Below are positions 16,444 to 25,167 of a stretch of 64,000 nt of DNA, piece by piece. The stretch spans positions 26,860 to 90,859 of the forward strand of contig JAFSRD010000006.1 of the NCBI GenBank assembly GCA_017446265.1. Direction: 5' to 3'. Position 1 is the first letter of the stretch; every line of letters begins with the position of its first letter. A program made the position numbers and the translations under genes. The stretch comes from Treponema sp. GTDB lineage: Bacteria > Spirochaetota > Spirochaetia > Treponematales > Treponemataceae. A model generated the notes under the pieces. That model was not told where the DNA came from. It saw only the letters and a list, made by a program, of their open reading frames with translations, and did not search any database.

Positions 16444-17319
16444 GTGCAAACGCCTGACTACAATTCGCCTGCCGCGCTGAATTCACTGCTTGCTGCCCAC
16501 GGATTTTCAATGCAGAAAAAATTTGGGCAGAACTTTTTGCTGAATGGAGCACTGCGTGCACGTCTTGTCGAGGCGCTTGACATTGCACGCGGCATGAGCG
16601 TATGGGAAATAGGTCCCGGACTGGGAAGCATGACAAAGCTGCTGCTTGAAAAAGGCGCGGCAGTAACAGCATTTGAAATTGATAGAGGATTCATACAGCT
16701 GCTCGAAAATTTTTTTGCAGATGAAATAGCTGCCCGCACGCTTGCACTCATTTCTGGCGACGTGCTTAAAACATGGCGCGCTGTTTTGCATGACAGCGAG
16801 GCACATGTGCCAGAGCGATTTTTTGGCAATTTGCCGTACAACATTGCAGCGGCACTCATTGCAGACACTATTGAAAGCGGCATGCGGTTTGACAAAGCTG
16901 TTGTCACTGTGCAAAAAGAAGTTGCCGCGCGCATGTGCGCAAAAGAGAACACGAGCGACTATTCGTCATTCTCCATACTGTGCCAGTGGGCATACGATGT
17001 CAAAATGATTTTCGATATTGGTGCAGGCAATTTTTGGCCGCGCCCGCATGTCGCTTCGTGTGCCGTTTCGCTTGCAAAAAAAACTGATTTTCCGCGCTGC
17101 AAAAATCCTGCGCTGTTTCTCAAGATGATGCGCGCGCTTTTCATGTCGCGCCGTAAAAATATCCGCAACAACTTAACAGCGTTTTTAGGTGACGGTGAAA
17201 AAGCGTTGTGCGCGCTCAAATGCGTCGGCATATCGCCTGCTTCTCGCGCAGAGTCGCTTTCCATTGCAACGCTCCTCCAGTTGTCTGACGCGCTCAATGC
17301 CAGTATAATGCACATATGA
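16444..17319 (+). CDS. rsmA: 16S rRNA dimethyladenosine transferase (KsgA)
   Basis: 291 residues, GTG start 16444 with AGGAGGT just upstream. Dimethylates two adjacent adenines in helix 45 of 16S rRNA during small-subunit assembly. Motifs: KKFGQNFLLN (25-34), SAM motif I WEIGPGLG (54-61), acidic motif II FEID (77-80), and the catalytic N129-L-P-Y-N133. The C-terminal helical domain contains FMSRRKNIRNNL. Overlaps the next start by four bases. Confidence 0.96.
   Translation: MQTPDYNSPAALNSLLAAHGFSMQKKFGQNFLLNGALRARLVEALDIARGMSVWEIGPGLGSMTKLLLEKGAAVTAFEIDRGFIQLLENFFADEIAARTLALISGDVLKTWRAVLHDSEAHVPERFFGNLPYNIAAALIADTIESGMRFDKAVVTVQKEVAARMCAKENTSDYSSFSILCQWAYDVKMIFDIGAGNFWPRPHVASCAVSLAKKTDFPRCKNPALFLKMMRALFMSRRKNIRNNLTAFLGDGEKALCALKCVGISPASRAESLSIATLLQLSDALNASIMHI
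17281..17309 (+). promoter_or_regulatory. Internal promoter for the YggS-family gene, apparently leaderless
   Basis: TTGTCT (17281-17286), 17-bp spacer, TATAAT (17304-17309), all inside the 3' end of rsmA. The predicted start point coincides with ATG 17316. It would allow expression independent of rsmA. Confidence 0.5.
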
Positions 17320-18017
17320 GCAGCATACAAGTTAATCTTGAAACGATTGCAGCGTTAATACGAGATGCAGAAGCAAAGGCGGGCAGAAAAGAGGGCAGCG
17401 TCACGCTCCTTGCGGTGAGCAAATTTCATCCACGCGAATCAGTGCTTGACGCGATTGCAGCAGGACAGATGAGCTTTGGTGAAAACCGCGTGCAAGAAGC
17501 GTTTGAAAAATTCAGCGGCATGACGGCGCTTCATCCTCATGTTGCGCTCCACATCATAGGCACGCTCCAGCGCAACAAAGCGGCAAAAGCGGTGAGCGTC
17601 GCTTCGTGCATTGAGTCGATAGACAGGTTGGAAATCTTGAGCGAGCTTGAAAAACAATGCGCAAAAATTAATAAATTGATGAAGATTTTTTTTGAATACC
17701 ACACGGGCGAAGCGACAAAGTCCGGTTTTAAAACATACGATGAGTTGTGCAAAGCGGTGCAGTTTTGCGCAGACGGAAATGCGCCCCACCTTGTACCATC
17801 AGGATTTATGACCATGGCGCCGTTTACAGACGATGAAAAAAAAGTGCGCGCCTCGTTTATTATGCTGCGAGAAACTGCGCAAAAACTCCGCGCTCAATTT
17901 CCGTCGCTTCCGCTTTCAGAGCTTTCTATGGGCATGTCGGGCGACTACAGAATTGCAATTGAAGAGGGCTCTACGCAAGTGCGCATAGGTACTGCTATAT
18001 TTGGAGCGCGTGCATGA
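17316..18017 (+). CDS. YggS/PROSC-family PLP homeostasis protein
   Basis: 233 residues, single-domain alanine-racemase-like barrel. The PLP-binding lysine is K36 in LLAVSKFHP; FGENRVQEA, HIIGTLQRNKA and the C-terminal LSMGMSGDYRIAIEEGSTQVRIG motifs are all family signatures. These proteins buffer pyridoxal phosphate and influence amino- and keto-acid pools rather than catalysing a known reaction. The gene sits between rsmA and an uncharacterised spirochaetal gene, with four-base overlaps on both sides. Confidence 0.93.
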   Translation: MSSIQVNLETIAALIRDAEAKAGRKEGSVTLLAVSKFHPRESVLDAIAAGQMSFGENRVQEAFEKFSGMTALHPHVALHIIGTLQRNKAAKAVSVASCIESIDRLEILSELEKQCAKINKLMKIFFEYHTGEATKSGFKTYDELCKAVQFCADGNAPHLVPSGFMTMAPFTDDEKKVRASFIMLRETAQKLRAQFPSLPLSELSMGMSGDYRIAIEEGSTQVRIGTAIFGARA

Positions 18018-18649
18018 GGCAGTTTTCAAAAGCAGTGTGCGCGCTGCTCATTGCAAGTTTAGTACAGTTTCCTGTTGCCTCGCAAACCGATTCAACTGCC
18101 GACACAACTCCTGAACCGTATGGCGAAGACGAGTTTCCGCAGTTTATGAAAGACATCCGCCGAGCAGAAATAATCTCTTTTGGCGCGCTGCCGTTTGTGA
18201 CGCTCACTTCTACACTCGTCTATTCGGGCATACGGTGGGGTAGACATAGTTTTGACACAAACTATTTTCCTAATCCGTTTGCAAAATCTTCAGATTCAAA
18301 CGGTTTTTCGCAACAGGAGCAGATAGGCATTTTGCTCACGTCTGTAGGCATAAGCGTAGGCATAGGCCTGACAGATTTGATTGTCAATGTTGTAAAGCGC
18401 AAGGCTGAAAAAAAGAGGCGGCTCCGCGAAGAAGCGGAAAACGCGCCTGTTGTCATTACGCCTATCGATGAAGATGAAAGCGCGGTAAAAATTGCGCTTC
18501 CAGAAAAAAAAGATGGCGATACGAACGAAAACGGTGCAGCGCACGATGACGATGATGTGCAAGCAGAAACACAGGAAAACGATGACGGGCAAGTGCAGCG
18601 CAGCGAGCAAACAGCAGTGCAGGAAAGTGGAACAGCTTTCGGAGAATAG
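18014..18649 (+). CDS. Signal-peptide protein with acidic C-terminal tail, unknown function
   Basis: 211 residues. Hydrophobic leader ~7-22 (probable cleavage after PVAS), two further hydrophobic segments (~57-75 and ~107-125), then a basic stretch (KRKAEKKRR) and a long Asp/Glu/Gln-rich tail from ~150. The arrangement suggests a membrane protein with a cytoplasmic or periplasmic disordered tail. No family recognised beyond resemblance to spirochaete-specific hypothetical proteins. Coupled to the YggS gene by overlap and followed two bases later by an RluD-type gene. Confidence 0.65.
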   Translation: MRQFSKAVCALLIASLVQFPVASQTDSTADTTPEPYGEDEFPQFMKDIRRAEIISFGALPFVTLTSTLVYSGIRWGRHSFDTNYFPNPFAKSSDSNGFSQQEQIGILLTSVGISVGIGLTDLIVNVVKRKAEKKRRLREEAENAPVVITPIDEDESAVKIALPEKKDGDTNENGAAHDDDDVQAETQENDDGQVQRSEQTAVQESGTAFGE

Positions 18650-18651
18650 TC

Positions 18652-19650
18652 GTGGCGTTTTTGCATGTAAAGCTTCCAGAGTCGTGTACTGCTCCACTGA
18701 GGCTCGACAAATACATAGCATCGCTTCAAGACGGCATGAACCGCTCAAAACTGAAAGCAGGCGTTCACGAGATTTTAATAAACGGCAAGCATGGAAAGCT
18801 TTCTTCAAAAGTTGCAGCAGGAGATGAAATAGACATTGAATGGGAAGACAACATTCCCGACAACATTGCGCCTGAAAATATCGCGCTCCGCATCGTCTAT
18901 GAAGATGACGATGTGATCGTCATTGATAAAACGCAGGGCATGGTGACGCATCCTGCATGTGGAAACTGGAGCGGCACGCTTGTAAATGCGCTTTTATATC
19001 ACTTGCATGCAGATGCAATCCCGCTTGAAAAACATGCGACGCAATCTGAAATGCTCGCGTCGAGAAGGCCTGGCATTGTACACCGTCTTGACAAAGACAC
19101 ATCTGGCGTGATAATTGCAGCAAAGTGCCGCGATGCTGAAACATGGCTCTGCGCGCAATTTAAAGAGCGGTGCGTACAAAAAGAGTACATTGCTATTGTG
19201 CAGGGAAAGCCGCCCGCACTCGCAGGCGACATACGCACGCAGATTATCCGCGACCCAAAAAACAGAAAGCGTTTTAAAGCGGCAACGCAGACAGATGACG
19301 GAAAATGTGCGCGTACGCTATACCACTGCATTGCAAGTTATGGAAATTATTCGCTTATGCGCCTGCGTTTGAAAACGGGACGCACACATCAAATACGCGT
19401 GCACATGAAGTACATAGGCTGCCCCGTGCTTGGCGATGTGATATACGGAATGCGCGATAAGCTTTTTCCAGATGCAACGCTCATGCTTCATGCGCAAAAG
19501 CTCGTGCTGCGTCTGCCGAATCAAACAGCGTTCACGACATTTCGCTCGCACACGCCTGCGCGCTTTAAAGCGATAATAAAAGAGCTGCGCAAAAGATATG
19601 AGCGCATCGTGATGACATGGGGAAAAAATCATGCAAAGAAAAAACGATGA
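18652..19650 (+). CDS. RluD-type 23S rRNA pseudouridine synthase with S4 domain
   Basis: 332 residues, GTG start 18652. Isomerises uridines in large-subunit rRNA. An N-terminal S4 RNA-binding domain (RLDKYIASL…) is followed by the catalytic domain; the signature H144-R-L-D147-K-D-T-S-G holds the catalytic Asp147. The GRTHQIRVHM motif lies near 243-252. Of the two synthases here this is the canonical one. Overlaps the following paralogue by 20 bases. Confidence 0.92.
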   Translation: MAFLHVKLPESCTAPLRLDKYIASLQDGMNRSKLKAGVHEILINGKHGKLSSKVAAGDEIDIEWEDNIPDNIAPENIALRIVYEDDDVIVIDKTQGMVTHPACGNWSGTLVNALLYHLHADAIPLEKHATQSEMLASRRPGIVHRLDKDTSGVIIAAKCRDAETWLCAQFKERCVQKEYIAIVQGKPPALAGDIRTQIIRDPKNRKRFKAATQTDDGKCARTLYHCIASYGNYSLMRLRLKTGRTHQIRVHMKYIGCPVLGDVIYGMRDKLFPDATLMLHAQKLVLRLPNQTAFTTFRSHTPARFKAIIKELRKRYERIVMTWGKNHAKKKR

Positions 19651-20392
19651 CATGTATGTTGTCCGCAAGCCGAGCGAACGCGACCCATTTTTACTGCTGT
19701 GGAAAGCGCGCGGCGTGCCGTCTGTGCCGCACGCGAACAACGAAAAGGGCAACTCATGCGGCGAAGAAGTTTCAGCAGTCTCGTTTGCAAAAAAACTTTT
19801 TCCAGAATTGCGCTTTGTAAACACACGTCGCGCTGGCGAATGCGGGCTGCTGCATCGACTCGACACAGACGCGTGCGGGCTGCTGCTTTTTGCGACAACG
19901 CAGACGAGCTACGACATACTTTTTGCAGCGCAACGAAACGGAAAATGCCTCAAAACATATGAGGCTCTGTGCACGCCGAACAATGATAACGCTGCGCTTT
20001 TAGGCGGATTTCCGCCTCAAACATTACGTACGCTTCAATCACCTGACTCGTTTGTCATTTCATCACAGTTCCGCGCATATGGCACAGGACGCAGGGAGGT
20101 GCGTCCCGTTGCAGCAAACTCTCACACTGCTGCGCGCAAAAAAAGCGGCACGCAACAGTATACGACGCGCGTACAGATTGTTGAAGACGCTGAAAACGGC
20201 GTTCTAACGCGCTGCTCAATTGCAAATGGGTTTAGACATCAAGTGCGCTGCCATCTTGCGTGGAAAGGGCTTCCTGTGCGTGGAGACAAGCTCTATAACG
20301 CGCAGTACGACGGCAGTGCGCTGCAATTTGAATGCGTTGCACTCTCATTTCCACATCCACTCACTGATACGACAGTATGCATTGCAGTGTAA
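19631..20392 (+). CDS. RluA-family pseudouridine synthase lacking an S4 domain
   Basis: 253 residues. The catalytic domain starts almost at the N-terminus without an S4 module, as in RluA/RluC-short or TruC-like enzymes. The active-site motif is H75-R-L-D78-T-D-A-C-G: the catalytic Asp is kept but the usual T-S-G is A-C-G. FRHQVRCHLAW is the counterpart of the RTHQIRVH motif. The target uridine cannot be predicted. Start ATG 19631 lies inside the upstream synthase; a second ATG is at 19652. Confidence 0.82.
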   Translation: MQRKNDDMYVVRKPSERDPFLLLWKARGVPSVPHANNEKGNSCGEEVSAVSFAKKLFPELRFVNTRRAGECGLLHRLDTDACGLLLFATTQTSYDILFAAQRNGKCLKTYEALCTPNNDNAALLGGFPPQTLRTLQSPDSFVISSQFRAYGTGRREVRPVAANSHTAARKKSGTQQYTTRVQIVEDAENGVLTRCSIANGFRHQVRCHLAWKGLPVRGDKLYNAQYDGSALQFECVALSFPHPLTDTTVCIAV

Positions 20393-20688
20393 AGCGCGTT
20401 ATATTTTTTAAATATAAATAATCATCAACCTCGCTGCAAGCGGCGACAGCAAACTCACCGCACGAATAATTTTTGTATCTTTCCTCGTATTTTCCTTGTC
20501 ATTGCAACTATACATATGACTAGTATTCATAATATAATTTTTTGTAATATAGTTTTTACATAATTAAAATAGATTAGGAAGCGGTTTTACAGCACAGTTT
20601 CTGCAAACTGACGGCGCAAGAGGGGAAAACGGCAGTCTTCATTAACGCCTGTGCTTAAACTGAATTCCGTGAACTCACGAGGATTTCT
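20393..20688 (+). other. Intergenic leader of chemotaxis gene with potential RNA structure
   Basis: 296 bases without a gene. Near the start an AT palindrome (TTATATTT…AAATATAA, ~20399-20417) could end the upstream transcript. Between 20585 and 20660 the strand can pair as CAGTTT-CTGC-AAACTG, and AGCACAG can pair with CTGTGCT at larger distance, so a folded 5' leader is possible. The stretch 20653-20671 resembles the inverted ends of the element at 46207-46483. I could not match it to a known riboswitch. Confidence 0.4.
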
Positions 20689-22773
20689 ATGAATCGAAAA
20701 CGATTTTCTATCCGCATCAAGCTTATTATCATTTTTGGCATTTTAATTGTAGTGATAGGGGGCAGCTCTTTTATCGCGTCAGTGAAATTTTCAAAAGATG
20801 CAGTAATCGAGCAAGTAGAAGCTCATCTTGTAGATAAAGCTGTCGATACTGCGGAAATTATTGAGGGCAGAATTACTGCATTTATTCAATATCTTGAAGG
20901 GTTTGCACGAATGCCCGTTCTACAAAATGCAACGCTCACCGCACAGGAAAAAGCGGTGTATTTGGCCGATCACATATCTATAGACAAGTTTTTAGATGGA
21001 GTGTCTTTTGGCGACATAGACGGCATGTTATATACAAAAGGGAAACGCGCCATTAGCATCATTACAGAGGACGCATATAACGTGACCATGCAAGGGAAAA
21101 ACTACATATCGGAGCCTTTCGTCTCGAAAATATCAAAGAATTTGATTATAGTATTTGCCGTGCCGATATTTGATGCATATCGCAACATCATAGGAATAGT
21201 AAATGTTTCAGTGGACTATTTATGGTTGTCTGAAATAATACAAGACATTGTGATAGGCGAAACAGGCTACTGCTATATACTTGGCGCAAACGGCTCTACA
21301 ATTGCGAAAAAAGATTTAAACCAAATTGAAAATATACCAGAGATGGCACAGACAGATAATTCATTGAAGTCTCTTGCAGCATTTGAAAAGATGGCGATGG
21401 AAAATGACGGCACCATAGGATTTTATGAATATAAAGATGTGTATAAAATAGCTTCATTTGCGCCCATAGGAACGACAAACTGGACAGTCATTGTTTCTGC
21501 TCCATTTGAAGAGTTTATGGGCGCTTTACGGAGCATGCAGCGGATATTGACTGTAGCAGGCATTATCGTCCTCGCGTTTACACTTTCAATCATTTTCTTT
21601 ACCGCTCGTGCAATGGTAGTGCCTATTGCAAAAGTCGCTTGCTCGCTCAAGGATATTGCGCAGGGAGAAGGCGATCTGACAGTGCGCCTTCCTGTGCTCG
21701 GAAATGACGAAGTGACTGACCTTTCAGAATATTTTAATCAGACAATTTTAAAAATCGGAAACTCAATTAAAACTGTCAGCGGCAGCGTTTCGGATATGCA
21801 GCGTATTGGCTCTGAACTTTCGAGCAACATGACAGAAACGGCGAGTGCCATTCACCAAATCAGTGCAAACATAGACGGCGTAAAGCAACAGGCTGTTACA
21901 CAGGCTGCAAGCATCAACGACACAGCAACTACGATTGAAGATATTATCCGCACGATTAAGCAACTCAATGAGAACATTGAATCACAGGTTGCAAGCGTAG
22001 AAGAAGTATCTTCATCAATAGAACAGATGATTGCTAACGTGAATGTAGTAGCGGCGATGCTTGCAAAAAACAATCAACTGATTAAAGAGGTGCACGAGCA
22101 GTCTATGAACGGCAAAAACGGCGCACGAATGGCAAATGAATCAGTAGAAGCTCTTGCAGAAAAATCAGATTCACTTTTTGAGGCAAGCAAAGTGATTCAA
22201 AACATAGCGAGTCAAACAAACTTGCTTGCTATGAATGCGGCAATTGAAGCAGCTCATGCAGGAGAAAGCGGCAAAGGGTTCGCTGTTGTTGCAGATGAAA
22301 TCAGGAAACTTGCAGAAGAGTCAAACATGCAGGGCAAGCAAATTGGTGGCGTCATAAACGAGTCGCTGCAAGTCATCAGGCAGATGACAGATGCAGGCGG
22401 TAAAGCTGAACAGACATTCGTCCATGTACACGAACTCATAGATCAAGTGTCTGTGCAGGAGAAAAAAATATATGAGGCAATGCAAGCGCAGGAACTTGGC
22501 AGCAAAGAGGTGCTCTTGGCTATCAAAGAAATAAATGAAGTGACAACGCACGTGCGCGATGAGTCTGCAAAGATGCTCAACGGAAGCGAAAATGTCGCTA
22601 CACAGATGCGCCAACTTGACGAGCTTACCTGCATCATTACTGACAGCATGAATGAAATGGCAACGGGGGCAGTGCAGATAGATAATGCAGTGCAGGAAGT
22701 GAATGAAATTACGCAGAAAAACAAATGGAATATTGAAAACCTTGCAGAAGAAGTAAAGAAGTTCAAAATTTAA
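20689..22773 (+). CDS. Methyl-accepting chemotaxis protein
   Basis: 694 residues. Membrane receptor that signals to CheA. Transmembrane helix 1 at ~9-28, a periplasmic double-Cache-type sensor to ~283, transmembrane helix 2 at ~284-306, a HAMP linker (…[19 protein letters not shown]…), then the coiled-coil signalling domain. The hairpin tip [21 protein letters not shown] is fully conserved. Ligand unknown. It stands alone with its own long leader and is followed by the convergent tRNA-Leu. Confidence 0.95.
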   Translation: MNRKRFSIRIKLIIIFGILIVVIGGSSFIASVKFSKDAVIEQVEAHLVDKAVDTAEIIEGRITAFIQYLEGFARMPVLQNATLTAQEKAVYLADHISIDKFLDGVSFGDIDGMLYTKGKRAISIITEDAYNVTMQGKNYISEPFVSKISKNLIIVFAVPIFDAYRNIIGIVNVSVDYLWLSEIIQDIVIGETGYCYILGANGSTIAKKDLNQIENIPEMAQTDNSLKSLAAFEKMAMENDGTIGFYEYKDVYKIASFAPIGTTNWTVIVSAPFEEFMGALRSMQRILTVAGIIVLAFTLSIIFFTARAMVVPIAKVACSLKDIAQGEGDLTVRLPVLGNDEVTDLSEYFNQTILKIGNSIKTVSGSVSDMQRIGSELSSNMTETASAIHQISANIDGVKQQAVTQAASINDTATTIEDIIRTIKQLNENIESQVASVEEVSSSIEQMIANVNVVAAMLAKNNQLIKEVHEQSMNGKNGARMANESVEALAEKSDSLFEASKVIQNIASQTNLLAMNAAIEAAHAGESGKGFAVVADEIRKLAEESNMQGKQIGGVINESLQVIRQMTDAGGKAEQTFVHVHELIDQVSVQEKKIYEAMQAQELGSKEVLLAIKEINEVTTHVRDESAKMLNGSENVATQMRQLDELTCIITDSMNEMATGAVQIDNAVQEVNEITQKNKWNIENLAEEVKKFKI

Positions 22774-22843
22774 ATTAGATTAAAGTCAGTTGCTTCGAAA
22801 ACGTATATTTACATGTCATGATTAAGAAATTAAAAAAATATGC

Positions 22844-22927
22844 TGCCCGGAACAAGACTTGAACTTGCATGAGCTTGCACTCACTAGGACCTGAACCTAG
22901 CGTGTCTACCAATTCCACCATCCGGGC
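22844..22927 (-). tRNA. tRNA-Leu(CAG)
   Basis: 84 nt. Acceptor stem GCCCGGA/TCCGGGC with discriminator A. The D-arm has the leucine-type GGTGGAATTGGTAGACACG, the anticodon stem-loop is CTAGG-TTCAGGT-CCTAG (anticodon CAG), and there is a long variable arm and the T-arm GTTCAAGTC. CCA is not encoded (GCA follows). A T-rich run (ATTTTTTT) directly downstream is a likely terminator. Confidence 0.95.
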
Positions 22928-22942
22928 AATCAAAACAGGTCT

Positions 22943-22972
22943 ATTATAGCAGAACATGCTGCCTAACGTCAA
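22943..22972 (-). promoter_or_regulatory. tRNA-Leu promoter
   Basis: On the minus strand TTGACG (22967-22972), 18-bp spacer and a perfect TATAAT (22943-22948), 15 bases before the mature tRNA 5' end. Confidence 0.75.
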
Positions 22973-23012
22973 CGATGTGACACGACGCGATGCGATGTGA
23001 CACGACGCGATG
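22973..23012. repeat. Perfect 20-bp tandem duplication upstream of tRNA-Leu promoter
   Basis: CGATGTGACACGACGCGATG occurs at 22973-22992 and again at 22993-23012 without mismatch, directly abutting the -35 hexamer of the tRNA-Leu promoter. Part of each unit is itself internally repetitive (CGATG…CGATG). Confidence 0.85.
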
Positions 23013-23036
23013 CGTAAAAGCGGTTGCTGTTTGTCT

Positions 23037-23447
23037 TTACGAGCGCCTTAGCAACAGCACGAGGGCTGCAATTACGCTGCCAAGCACCACAATTGTCACT
23101 GCATAAATCCACAGTGGCAGCGTGCCATCTCCTTGCATTTTGTCTGTTTTTTTTGTTGTATTGTGAGAAGCGAATGCTGCCTTCAGGTTCTTTTTTTCTG
23201 CACGACTCATGCGGCGTTTTTGATTTTCATGCAATAGAGATGACGGCATTCCGTTCAATTCATCGCTGCTCATCGCGTAGCCGCATACGGGGCATCCTTT
23301 TTCAAATTTTGAGACAGTGCCTGTTGCGCCACACTGCGGGCAACGCACTGCCGAAAAAAAACGTCCGCAGTGTTTGCACATGCGTGCATTTGAAGGCACT
23401 TCCGCGCCACAGTTTTCGCAGTAGAACTTGGCGTTTGTTTTTTTCAT
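23037..23447 (-). CDS. Zinc-ribbon protein with C-terminal membrane anchor
   Basis: 136 residues from ATG 23447, which overlaps the previous stop. Two tandem zinc ribbons at the N-terminus: CENC…CKHC and CPQC…CPVC (~residues 10-57). A lysine-rich linker leads to one transmembrane helix near the C-terminus (~110-132) followed by RRS. This is a cytoplasmic zinc-ribbon domain tethered to the membrane; binding partner unknown. Co-translated with the degenerate receiver protein upstream. Confidence 0.72.
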   Translation of the reverse strand: MKKTNAKFYCENCGAEVPSNARMCKHCGRFFSAVRCPQCGATGTVSKFEKGCPVCGYAMSSDELNGMPSSLLHENQKRRMSRAEKKNLKAAFASHNTTKKTDKMQGDGTLPLWIYAVTIVVLGSVIAALVLLLRRS

Positions 23448-24130
23448 GCCGCTTCGCTGCTGAGCTTTAATAAAATTGTCAATCCAGAGCTGACGACTTC
23501 TGCCGTGCTGTACGCACATTCGCCGTTGCACTTGTATGAAAACTCATCTATGCAGTCGCCTGAAGAAAGCCCAGATGCAAGCGATGGCACATCTGGTGCA
23601 AACTCTACCATGTTGTCGTTTTGAAACGAAACGCTGCCGGTAACAAATGCGCTTGTATTAGGATGCGTAAAGATTGCAGCATTTTTTGCGTGCGGAGCGC
23701 TGGCAGCAAATAATTGTGCTGCATCATCTTCTCGCTCTGCTTGCCCGCTGTCTGACATTTGTCTGGTTTCATCGGCACCGAGCGCTGCTCGAAGCGTCTG
23801 CAATCCTTCGTCATCACACGAATGAAAAACGCCTGCAACTCCAAGCGCATCTGCTTTTTTTTGCTCTTCGTCAACAAGATGTTCAGGCGCATGCAAAATT
23901 ACGCGCAGTGTTTTTTCGGGCATGCTGCTCTTTGCATGCTGCACGAAGGTTTTCCAGTGGCGCGGATAGTCGCACGCGTTTATGACTATGACATCAGGCG
24001 CTATCTCTTCAATGTTGTCGAGTGCTTTTAAAAGCCAGCGGTAGATGATAGTATCGTATCCTGCGTCAACAAGACATGCGTCGATTTTTTTAATTGCGTT
24101 TTCGTCATCTGAAATGATAATCGCTTTCAT
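23444..24130 (-). CDS. Receiver-like regulatory protein without the phosphoacceptor aspartate
   Basis: 228 residues. The first ~120 residues resemble a CheY-like receiver: hydrophobic strand ending in the acidic pair D8-D9 (IISDDENA), then a strand DVIVIN where the phosphorylated Asp normally sits. Here Asn replaces it (VINACDYP), so normal phosphorylation is unlikely. The C-terminal ~80 residues after a Ser/Glu-rich linker (…FVTGSVSFQNDNMVEFAP…) could be a degenerate PilZ-like barrel, though the arginine motif is missing. Four-base overlaps with both neighbours place it in a three-gene operon. Confidence 0.55.
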   Translation of the reverse strand: MKAIIISDDENAIKKIDACLVDAGYDTIIYRWLLKALDNIEEIAPDVIVINACDYPRHWKTFVQHAKSSMPEKTLRVILHAPEHLVDEEQKKADALGVAGVFHSCDDEGLQTLRAALGADETRQMSDSGQAEREDDAAQLFAASAPHAKNAAIFTHPNTSAFVTGSVSFQNDNMVEFAPDVPSLASGLSSGDCIDEFSYKCNGECAYSTAEVVSSGLTILLKLSSEAA

Positions 24131-25095
24131 TCTGTCCCCAGATTAACAACTGTGTAGTCATAAATTTGCCAAATGCCTTCACGCAGGCGGAGGCGGTATG
24201 TATAGCTCTTGCGCTCGTAGAATGTGCGGTTGTTGAACCACTCTGTTACGACGACAGTGCCTTCTGTTCGCGAGTACACGGTGCGCTCTATTTGAAACCG
24301 CTCTGGAATGGCAACAATGTCGCCGTCTATGCGCGCCTGCATTAAATCTGCTTTGTATTCGTTTATCATGCGCTCGCGCTCGTCCGCAGAGACTGCGCGG
24401 TATTTGCGTTTTGCGCTCGGCGTGCGCTCAAGCAGAGACTCTACGTCCATGTACAAAAAGTACTGGTCCCACAACGATTTTTGACGCGCTATGATTGTCT
24501 GCTCCACAACTTTGTCAGGCGGTATTTCTTCCGGTTGCAAAATTGTCGCAGTGTCAGCTTGCACGGGAATTGATGAAGACGATGCGGCAGATGGGGAAGG
24601 GCGCACTTCAAGCGTGAGACGATTAGATGTAAGGCGCGTGTTGCGCGAGCGATACAATTCAGGATAAAACGTCAGCTCAAGGTAGTAGACTGACGGCGTT
24701 GGCACAGTCAGATACTCTTTGAGGTTTTCCACAAAAGAATATTCCTCGCCTGTTTCAAGCGCAATTTCGCGAAAGTAGACCGTTTGATTTGTCGTGCGCT
24801 TTCGTATGAGCGTTTCTGTCTGCGCAAGACGGCTGTTTTTTATTGTGTATGCATTGAAATCAATCGAAAACATCCTGTCATCTGCAAGCTTGAAACGCAG
24901 CGTGTCTGCACCGTTGTTGCGCACTGTGACGTGAATGAACACGGGATTCAAATCTGCGTCGCCAGGATGGTACATCGTCTTGTCGTAAAACTTTATGGAA
25001 ACAGATGCGTTTGCAAAATTGCTCTGCTCCTGCGCGCTTGCCATCTGTCCAAACAAAACGAAACATGCTATGATACTAAAAATTGAGTGTTTCAA
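24127..25095 (-). CDS. Exported protein with beta-rich domain, unknown function
   Basis: 322 residues with a typical signal peptide (hydrophobic ~5-20, cleavage probably after MASA). The first half after the signal has immunoglobulin-like character (VFIHVTVRNNGADTLRFKL…), similar to DUF-type domains that sense or bind in the periplasm. The C-terminal ~100 residues look like an NTF2/SnoaL-like fold (…GTVVVTEWFNNRTFYE…). It begins the operon that continues with the receiver-like and zinc-ribbon proteins, divergent from mfd. Confidence 0.6.
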   Translation of the reverse strand: MKHSIFSIIACFVLFGQMASAQEQSNFANASVSIKFYDKTMYHPGDADLNPVFIHVTVRNNGADTLRFKLADDRMFSIDFNAYTIKNSRLAQTETLIRKRTTNQTVYFREIALETGEEYSFVENLKEYLTVPTPSVYYLELTFYPELYRSRNTRLTSNRLTLEVRPSPSAASSSSIPVQADTATILQPEEIPPDKVVEQTIIARQKSLWDQYFLYMDVESLLERTPSAKRKYRAVSADERERMINEYKADLMQARIDGDIVAIPERFQIERTVYSRTEGTVVVTEWFNNRTFYERKSYTYRLRLREGIWQIYDYTVVNLGTE

Positions 25096-25167
25096 TAAGA
25101 GCCTCCCACAAAGGCGTGTACATGCGTTGAAAGCAACACACTTTCATATAAATATCGGAAAGTTTGA

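Noticed and set aside
20585..20688. c-di-GMP (GEMM) riboswitch
   Set aside because: Some GCAAAC- and CGCAA-like pieces occur, but the conserved core and helix order do not match.
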